A stretch of DNA of 64,000 bases from Terebella lapidaria (Eukaryota > Annelida > Polychaeta > Terebellida > Terebellidae). The stretch is from assembly GCA_949152475.1 (NCBI GenBank), contig OX424559.1, forward strand, positions 38,547,119-38,611,118, written 5' to 3'. The translations under genes were made by a program, and so were the position numbers. The notes under the pieces are model-generated. The model was not told the DNA's origin, did no database searches, and saw only the letters and a program-made list of their open reading frames with translations. Below, piece after piece: positions 56,432 to 64,000 of the stretch; position 1 is the first letter of the stretch; every line of letters begins with the position of its first letter.

Positions 56432-57630
56432 TTAGCTTACCGGCCCTTTGGGCCGATAAGCTATTATCGTGGTTTTTCGTCCGTCGTCCGTCCGGGTCTG
56501 TAAGTTTTTTTTGGTATGATGAATATTTCCATAAATTTGTCAGAACATACCTTAGGCCAATATCTAAAAACTTTTTTTTAATTTTTTTGATTGAATCGTT
56601 TTTGCAGATTTGGCGGCCATTTTTGGCGAAAAATTGCCAATTTTGGAATTTGGAGGCCATTTTCTCAAAAACTGTCTGATCAGTTTTGAGATTTTTGTTT
56701 CAAAACATTCCTCTTATGTACCTTTATGATGTGTATAAGTTTCGTTGCCCTTGAATCGCCGGTCTGCGTGTGGCGGCCATTTTGATTTTTTGACGGGTCG
56801 GCGAAAAAAAAATTTTTTGTCCCAAATCAAGTCACTATTCGTTTTGAGCCATTTCCAGCAATTGAAAAATTTTTTGGACGAGAAAAAATTTCACCCAATT
56901 TTCCTTCATAATGGGAGCTGTGCAGAGTAAACTCATAGAACACTTGAAGATAGAGCCTAAGTAATGGCACATTCAAATGGGAAACCATATATTGCGGTTT
57001 GAGTGATGACCTTGAATTTGACCTTCAATGACCTTGGAAGGTCAAAACGACCTTTTTTGTCGAAAAATGACCAATTTTGGACTTTGGCCATTTTCTCAAA
57101 AACTGTCTGATCAGTTTTGAGATTTTTGTTTCAAAACATTCCTCTTATGTACCTGTATGATGTATATAAGTTTCGTTGCCCTTGAATCGCCGGTCTGCGT
57201 GTGGCGGCCATTTTGATTTTTTGACGGGTTGGCGAAAAAAAATTTTTTTGTCCCAAATCAAGTCACTATTTGTTTTGAGCCATTTCCAGCAAAAAAAAAA
57301 AGAAATTTTTTTTGGCCATTGAAAAATTTTTTGGACTTTTTTACCCAATTTTCTTTCATAATGGGAGCTGTGCGGGGTTGAAGACACTTGAAGATAGAGC
57401 CCAAGTAATGGCACATTCAAATGGGAAACCATATATTGGTGTTTGAGTGATGACCTTGAATTTGACCTTCAATGACCTTGGAAAATGTGTGTGAAAATGT
57501 GTTTCCAGTAACATTTACGAACATGTTTTGACAATTAGAGTTCAAGATCAGTGTAACAATTTATATGTTGGAAAATCAATACTCTGTGTTTCTCATGATT
57601 GCCGGTAAGCTACAGCACCCTTGGTGCTAT
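56432..57630 (-). mobile_element. Pearl/HINE-like element, copy 4 (long-module type)
   Basis: Directly abuts copy 3. Right-type hairpin AGCTTACCGGCCC, then GGGCCGATAAGCT (56433-56461), followed by GTCCGTCGTCCGTCCG (56480). It has two modules of about 430 bp with CTGTCTGATCAGTTTTGAG (56667 and 57101), GGCGGCCATTTTGATT, ATAATGGGAGCTGTGC and TGACCTTGAATTTGACC. The left-type end carries the hairpin AGCACC...GGTGCT (57612-57628) in place of the AGCC...GGCT found elsewhere. Confidence 0.75.
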
Positions 57631-57802
57631 GTTTTTATTATTAACACCTATGCAGTAGAAATCAGGTGACCATCAATAGATCTACCTTGCTAGAACACAA
57701 TGGTTCTCTTTAACCAGACATTCTTTTACACAGAGATGCAGAGATACACTCTCAAGACATGTTAGAACATAAATGGTCATGACATTGTACATTTTAAAAA
57801 AA
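57631..57802. other. Spacer between stacked elements
   Basis: Non-repetitive AT-rich DNA separating copy 4 from copy 5; the only non-family sequence between 54989 and 62098. Confidence 0.5.
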
Positions 57803-57839
57803 TTAGCCCAAGGGCTATGAAAGGTTACCGGACAATATA

Positions 57840-60800
57840 CATTTTAGACATTAGCCTTTTGTAAAGTGACCTTGAAAATAAAGTCACTGATAAATTCAAA
57901 GCCATGAAACTTTCAACAAATATATCACTTCTAGTATGTCCATAATAAATTCCTAAGCTGTAAAGTCGATAATAAGTGAGATATTAGCCATTCTGGGATG
58001 TGACCTTGAAAATGAGGTCAAAGTTCAAGGTCATGAAAATATTCAGCAAATATCATTTCCTCTATATTCGCAATTGATTCCTAAGCTGTAAAGTTGATAA
58101 TAAGCGACATATTAGCCATTTTGTTCTCTGACCTTGAAAATGGGATCAAAGGTCAAATTCTAGATCACCAAAATATTCAGCCTACATCATTTCCTATATA
58201 TTCACAAAGGACTCCTAAGCTGTAAATTCGATAATAAGCGAGATATAAGCCATTTTGTATTCTGACCGTGAAAATAAAATGACTGACCTTGAAATTTAGG
58301 TCAAAGGTCAAATTCAAGGTCATGAGAATATTCAGAATATATCATTTTCTATATGTTCACAATTGATTCCTAAGCTTTAAAGTCGATGATAAGCAAGATA
58401 TTAGCCATTTTGTCCAGTTGACCTTGAAAATGAGGAAAAAAGTCAAATTCAAGGTCACTAGAATATTCAGCATGTATCATTTCCTATATGTTCACAATTG
58501 ATTCCTAAGCTGTAAAGTCGATAATAAGCAAGATATTGGCCATTTTGTCCTGTGACCTTGAAAATGAGGTCAAAGGTCAAATTCGATGTCACAAGAATAT
58601 TCAGCATATATCATTTCCTATATGTTCACAATTGATTCCTAAGCTATAAAGTCCATAATAAGCGAGATAGTAGCCATTTTGTCCTGTGACCTTGGAAATG
58701 AGGTCAAAGGTCAAATTCAAGGTCACGAGAATATTCAGCATATATCATTTCCTATATGTTCACAATTGATTCATAAGCTGTAAAGTCGATATTAAGCGAG
58801 ATATTAGCAATTTTGTCCTGTGACCTTGGAAATGAGGTCAAATTCAAGGTCACAAGAATATTCAGCATATATCATTTCCCATATGTTCACAATTGATTCC
58901 TAAGCTGTAAAGTTGCTAATAAGCAAGATATTGGTCATTTTGCCCTGTGACCTTGAAAATGAGGTCAAAGGTCAAATTCAAGGTCACGAGAATATTCAGC
59001 ATATATCATTTCCTATATGTTCACAATTGATTCTTAAGCTGTGAAGTCGATAATAAACGAGATATACGCAATTTTGTCCTGTGACCTTGGAAATGAGGTC
59101 AAAGGTCAAATTCAAGGTCACGAGAATATTCAGCATACATCATTTCCTATATGTTCACTATGGACCCCTAAGCTGTAAATTCGATAATAAGCGAAATATA
59201 AGCCATTTTGTTTTCTGACCTTGAAAATAAAATGACTGACCTTGAAATTTAGGTCAAAAGTCAAATTCAAGGTGACGAGAATATCTAGCATTGATCATTT
59301 CCTATATGTTCACAATTGATTCCTAAGCTGTAAAATTCAAGGTCAAATTCAAGGTCACGAGAATATTCAGCATATATCATTTCCTATACGTTCACAATTG
59401 ATTCCTAAGCTGTAAAGTCGCTAATAAGCAAGATATTGGCCATTTTGTCCTTTGACCTTGAAAATGAGGTCAAATGTCAAATTCAAGGTCACGAGAATAT
59501 TCAGCATATATCATTTCCTATATGTTCACAATTGATTCCTAAGCTGTAAAGTCGATAATAAGCGAGATATTAGCAATTTTGTCCTGTGACCTTGGAAATG
59601 AGGTCAAAGGTCAAATTCAAGGTCATGAGAATATTCAGCATATATCATTTCCTATATGTTCACAATTGATTCCTAAGCTGTAAAGTCGATAATAAGCGAG
59701 ATATTAGCCATTTTGTCATGTGACCTTCAAAATGAGGTCAAAGGTCAAATTCAAGGTCATGAGAATTTTCAGCATATATCATTTCCTATATGTTCACAAT
59801 TGATTCCTAAGCTGTAAAGTCGCTAATAAGCAAGATATTGGCCGTTTTGTCCTGTGACCTTGAAAATGAGGTCAAAGGTCAAATTCAAGGTCACGAGAAT
59901 TTTCAGCATATATCATTTCCTATATGTTCAGAATCGATTCCTAAGCTGTAAAGTCGCTAATAAGCAAGATATTGGCCATTTTGTCCTGTGACCTTGAAAA
60001 TGAGGTCAAAGCTCAAATTCAAGGCCACGAGAATATTCAGCATATATCATTTCCTATATGTTCACAATTGATTCCTAAGCTGTAAAGTCTATAATAAGCG
60101 AGATATTAGCAATTTTGTCCTGCGACCTTGGAAATGAGGTCAAAGGTCAAATTCAAGGTCACGAAAATGTTCAGCATATATCATTTCCTATATGTTCACA
60201 ATTGATTCCTAAACTGTAAAGTCGATAATAAGCGAGATATTAGCCATTTTGTCATGTGACCTTGAAAATGAGGTCAAAGGTCAAATTCAAGGTCACAAGA
60301 ATATTCAGCATATATCATTTCCTATATGTTCACAATTGATTCCTAAGCTGTAAAGTCGCTAATAAGCAAGATATTGGCCGTTTTGTCCTGTGACCTTGAA
60401 AATGAAGTCAAAGGTCAAATTCAAGGTCACGAGAATTTTCAGCACATATCATTTCCTATATGTTCACAATCGATTCCTAAGCTGTAAAGTCGCTAATAAG
60501 CAAGATATTGGCCATTTTGTCCTGTGACCTTGAAAATGAGGTCAACAAGGTCACGAGAATATTCAGCATATATCATTTCCTATATGTTCACAATTGATTC
60601 CTAAGCTGTAAAGTCGATAATAGGCAAGATATTAGACATTTTGTCATGTGACCTTGAAAATGAGGTCAAAGGTCAAATTCAAGGTCACGAGAATTTTCAG
60701 CATATATCATTTCCTGTATGTTCACAATTGATTCCTAAGCTGTAAAGTTGCTAATAAGCAAGATATTGGCCATTTTGTCCTGTGACCTTGAAAATGAGGT

Positions 60801-61290
60801 CAAAGGTCAAATTCAAGGTCACGAAAATATTCAGCATATATCATTTTCTATATGTTCACAATTGATTCCTAAGCTGTAAAGTCGATAATAAGCGAGATAT
60901 TAGCAATTTTGTCCTGTGAACTTGAAAATGAGGTCAAAGGTCAAATTCAAGGTCACCAGAATATTCAGCATATATCATTTCCTATATGTTCACAATTGAT
61001 TCCTAAGCTGTAAAGTCGATAATAAGCGAGATATTAGCAATTTTGTTCTGTGACCTTGGAAATGAGGTCAAAGGTCAAATTCAAGGTCACGAGAATATTC
61101 AGCATATATCATTTCCTATATGTTCACAATTGATTCCTAAGCTGTAAAGTCGATAATAAGCGAGGTATTAGCCATTTTGTCCTGTGACCTTGAAAATGAG
61201 GTCAAAGGTCAAATTCAAGGTCACGAAAATATTCAGCGTATATCATTTCCTATATGTCCACAATTCATTCCTAGTCTCTAATGTCAATAT
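57840..61290 (+). repeat. 134-bp satellite, array 2 (about 26 monomers)
   Basis: Regular 134-bp spacing is visible (for example G at 60769, 60903, 61037 and 61171 of the GCCATTTTGT-type motif). Each monomer: GTGACCTTGAAAATGAGG, TCAAAGGTCAAATTCAAGG, TCACGAGAATATTCAGC, ATTTCCTATATGTTCACAAT, TGATTCCTAAGCTGTAAAG, then TCG(A/C)TAATAAGC(G/A)AGATATT. Two monomer types differ at CGATAATAAGCGAG versus CGCTAATAAGCAAG. A few monomers carry deletions (near 59330, 60541 and 58825). Confidence 0.95.
59418..60490 (+). repeat. Four-monomer higher-order repeat (2 x 536 bp)
   Basis: Private variants recur exactly 536 bp apart. GGCCGTTTTGTCC is at 59841 and 60377, AATCGATTCC (elsewhere AATTGATTCC) at 59933 and 60469, and TTGTCATGTGACC near 59714 and 60250. 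The order of monomer types (C-type, A-type, A-type, C-type) is the same in both halves. Confidence 0.8.
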
Positions 61291-62098
61291 TAAGTGAGAT
61301 ATTAGGCTTAATGTGTCCCATTATAAACCATAGGAAAATTTAACATGGGAAAGTCACATTTGGGCCGAGTTTGGGCCCAAAATGGCCCACTTCAAGTGAT
61401 TCAAGGGCAACGAAATTTATACATGTCACAGGGGTACATATGAGGAGTGTTTTTCATCAATAAGAAAAAAAAGTTACTGAACAGATTTTGAGAAAACGAC
61501 CGTCAAAGTCCAAAATTGGCCATTTTTCGACGAAAAGGGCTGCTATGACCTTGAAACCAAGGTCAGAGGTCAAATTCAAGGTCACGACAATATTCAGCAT
61601 ATATCATTTCCTATATGTCCACAATTGATTCCTAGTCTCTAATCTCAATATTAAGTGAGATATTGGGCTTTAATGTGTCCCATTATAAAGCATAGGAGAA
61701 TTTAACATGGGAAAGTCCCATTTGGGCCGAGTTTGGGGCCAAAATGGCCCACTTCGAGCGATTCAAGGGCAACGAAACTTATACACATTATGAAGGACAT
61801 AATAAGGCATCCTTGTGCAAAAAAAGAAAAAAAGTTACTGAACAGATTTTGAGAAAATGGTCGCCAAAGTCCAAAATTGGCCGATTTTCAACGAAAACGG
61901 CCGCCATTTTGAAAATATTGCGAAAATAAAAAAAATAAAAAATATTTCCTTCTTGAATTATTTTTAAGCATTTTTGTGCAAAATTTCAGAAAGATTCAAC
62001 CGTAAACGAAAAAGATAAAAATGTGAACGACGAACGACGGACGACGGACGACGGACGCCATGCCAATAGGTTAGCGGACCATAGGTCCGGTAACCTAA

Positions 62099-63236
62099 AA
62101 ATGGAAAACAAGAAAACATGTCCATTGCAATGGTGAATATTGAGAGGTGAAAAATGCAATCAGTTCAATTGTAGATAGGACACAGTGTCATGATGATGGA
62201 CAGTAAGACTTACTGCCATGTTTATTTGTATCAAACATGTGTATCACAATGTACCGAAAGGGTTTGCATGCTTGATGAAATACACTACAATTTTGTTGCA
62301 AAGGTAGCACTTGACAGTAGGTATGAAATGTCTGATCATACGAATGTATTTGATGTGTATTGTCACATAATATTGCTTCATCTTCATGGTGTGAAAATTT
62401 TGATTTTTCAATAACGACATTCTGTTCATGAGTCCATTGTAGTATCGATGTGAGTATGTGGTATCACTGGTCTGTAGTGTAAAATCAGGAGATTTTTGTC
62501 TTAAAAGAAAGGCATATTTTCATAGTGTGAAAATTTTGACTTTTAATAATAAAGGTCCAGTAACCTAAAAATTCTACTAAAACCACTGTGATGACGTCAA
62601 TACACGCAGTCCACTGCTGTCCCCCGTCATGAGTTCTCAGGGCCAATCGTGTAGTTTTCTGTCTTCATCCCAAGCAGACCGAGAGCCTCATTCTGTTCTG
62701 TACTTCGTGTGTACTGCTCCACGGTCAGCTCCGGGTCTGGCTCCGGCGCGTACGTGTTCTGTACAGGCAACAGGACATTGACTGAGAGCAACAGATTATC
62801 ATGGTTATATTTTTGAGTGAAACAAATAGTGTTTCCTTGGACTTAACTTTTGCGCATATACTCTAGCCCCTACACTGTTTGGGGATTGGGATTGAGGTCT
62901 TGATCCATATATACTAGTACATGACACAGGCGGACCCAGGAATTTGGAAGAGAAGGTCCTAGGTTATATGGCTGGGGGTCCCAGAAGCTCTGAATGTAAT
63001 TTATTTGGACCGTAGGGTGCTTGCCCCAATAACCCCTTTATGAATCCAATCCACTACTGTATACTGTATAGTAGAGGGTTTGGTTTCAGGAGCATTCAAT
63101 TTTGCGATTTGGATATTACCAAGAGATGAATCCCCAACAAACTAGATGCTTCCGGTCGCCTACGACCGCTTGGGTGTATCCCCCGTAGCCCTATCATCTC
63201 TGTTGCCCGAAATATATCACTGATAAGTGTGAAAAA
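62099..63236. other. No gene seen; remnant of a terminal hairpin
   Basis: AT-rich DNA. GGTCCAGTAACCTAAAAATT at 62554-62573 is a remnant of a right-type pearl/HINE-like end, preceded at 62395 and 62527 by two similar GTGAAAATTTTGA(C/T)TTTT stretches. No coding region or RNA gene is supported. Confidence 0.5.
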
Positions 63237-63759
63237 TTAGCCCAAAGGCTAAGATAGGTTACCGGACAATTTTGGTTTGGTCATGGCAGCATTGGCAGGT
63301 AACAGACCTTTTACCAATCAAGGTTCACAGTGTAAACATATGACCTTGGGATTTACCAATCAAGGTCATCCGTATGAACTTCGATGTTACCATTACAAGT
63401 ATGTTTGCGGCATTTGATATTCTATATGTTGGGTGGAATCGTTTAGGCCGCTCAGGTCAATTTACAAATTTTTTTTGGCCCTAGAAATGGCCCAAAATGG
63501 ATAGTAATGCGATTTGGGGTGAAAAATTTTTTTTTCGCCGACCCGCCAAAAATTCAAAATGGCCGCCACATGGAAACCGGCGAACTTAGGGCAACCAAAC
63601 TTATATATATCACAGAGGTATATGAGGGGAATCTTTTGAAACCAAAAAACTCAAAACTGATCAGACAGTTTTTGAGAAAATGGCCGTCAAAGTCCAAAAT
63701 TGAGCGTTTTTCGACAAAAACGGCCGCCATTTTGAAAAAAGTGCGAAAATAAAAAAAAA
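63237..63759 (+). mobile_element. Pearl/HINE-like element, copy 6, internally deleted
   Basis: Left-type end TTAGCCCAAAGGCTAA then GGTTACCGGACAATTTTGG, almost identical to copy 1 (18951) up to TCAGGTCAATTTACA. It then jumps over about 370 bp to CCTAGAAATGGCCCAAAATGG. The right end is cut off within the AAAATAAAAAAA tract by copy 7. Confidence 0.8.
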
Positions 63760-64000
63760 TTAGCCCAATGGGCTAGAAAGGTTACCGGAGAAATATACAG
63801 AGTTAAGCCGAGAAAGTTGAAGGTCAAATTCAAGGTGACCACTTAAATCGCCATATCTCTAACCTTGAAAATGGGATCAAAGGTTAAATTCTAGATCACC
63901 AAACTATTCAGCATACATCATTTCCTATATGTTCACTATGGACCCCTAAGCTGTAAATTTGATAATAAGCGAGATATAAGCCATTTTGTAATCTGACTTT
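63760..64000 (+). mobile_element. Pearl/HINE-like element, copy 7, runs off the window
   Basis: Starts TTAGCCCAATGGGCTAGAAA then GGTTACCGGAG and continues with AAGGTCAAATTCAAGGTGACC into 134-bp-type monomers (CCTAAGCTGTAAATTTGATA at 63944). Its left end is the same variant as that of copy 3 (AGCCCAATGGGCT). Confidence 0.8.

Larger units (their letters stand above)
57803..62098 (+). mobile_element. Pearl/HINE-like element, copy 5, with large 134-bp array
   Basis: Left-type hairpin TTAGCCCAAGGGCT then GGTTACCGGACAA at 57803. The array is at 57840-61290. Two modules with GGGCCGAGTTTGGG and TTCAAGGGCAACGAAA (61360 and 61720) follow. Microsatellite of GACGGAC type (62025-62057). Right-type hairpin TAGCGGACCATAGGTCC, then GGTAACCTAA ending 62098. 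The segment 61290-61560 is the inverse of 54990-55110 plus the segment left of the L2 LINE, showing common ancestry with copy 3. Confidence 0.85.

Noticed and set aside
57840..61290. CRISPR-like regular repeat array
   Set aside because: There are no unique spacers: the whole 134-bp period is repeated. The setting is a eukaryotic transposon.

Overview
The window reads as nuclear DNA of an animal, most likely a marine lophotrochozoan such as a mollusc. It has no bacterial-style gene packing. Almost everything recognisable is a eukaryotic transposable element or a satellite derived from one. Elements with ACGG microsatellites and central tandem repeats resemble the pearl/HINE-type elements described in bivalves. 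The taxon is an inference; no host gene could be identified with confidence.

Layout. 1-2058: remains of a CR1/Jockey-like LINE plus a LINE 3' tail. 2236-8671: a decayed Ty3/gypsy pol followed by an unexplained decayed coding stretch and a polypurine tract. 9464-10464: a faint gag/protease relic. 10821-14661: a BEL-type LTR split by a 5'-truncated LINE with target-site duplications. 14527-18072: a very recent 1.77-kb tandem duplication whose breakpoint lies inside a hAT-type non-autonomous transposon. 18951-20450: a Helitron-like (pearl/HINE-like) element. 22791-29997: a broken BEL/Pao retrotransposon whose 3' LTR holds a solo Ty3 LTR. 29998-34933: mostly single-copy-looking DNA. 34934-35740: a minisatellite and a 256-bp duplication. 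35884-38595: a Transib-like element (CACGGTG ends, 5-bp duplication) with a pearl/HINE-like element nested inside. 39497-49115: a nearly complete but frameshifted Ty3/gypsy element on the minus strand with two dissimilar LTRs. 49116-49532: a LINE 3' fragment. 51234-62098: three stacked pearl/HINE-like elements carrying two oppositely oriented arrays of a 134-bp satellite, the first split by an L2-like LINE with an intact 990-codon ORF. 63237-64000: two more members of the family.

The most interesting system is the pearl/HINE-like family. Its copies share two kinds of terminal hairpin, one of which shows compensatory base changes between copies. All have an ACGG/GTC microsatellite just inside one end and interiors dominated by AAGGTCA motifs, the core of nuclear-receptor response elements. 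In the long array the 134-bp monomer carries a DR1 (AGGTCA-A-AGGTCA) plus a TCAAGGTCA site and has begun to form a four-monomer higher-order repeat. The second notable item is the Transib-like element, whose termini resemble the heptamer recognised by RAG-family recombinases.

Nothing here works together as a cellular pathway. The relationships are of nesting and relative age: BEL LTRs were invaded by a LINE and by a Ty3 element later reduced to a solo LTR; a Transib-like element was invaded by a pearl/HINE-like element; and a satellite array was invaded by an L2 LINE.
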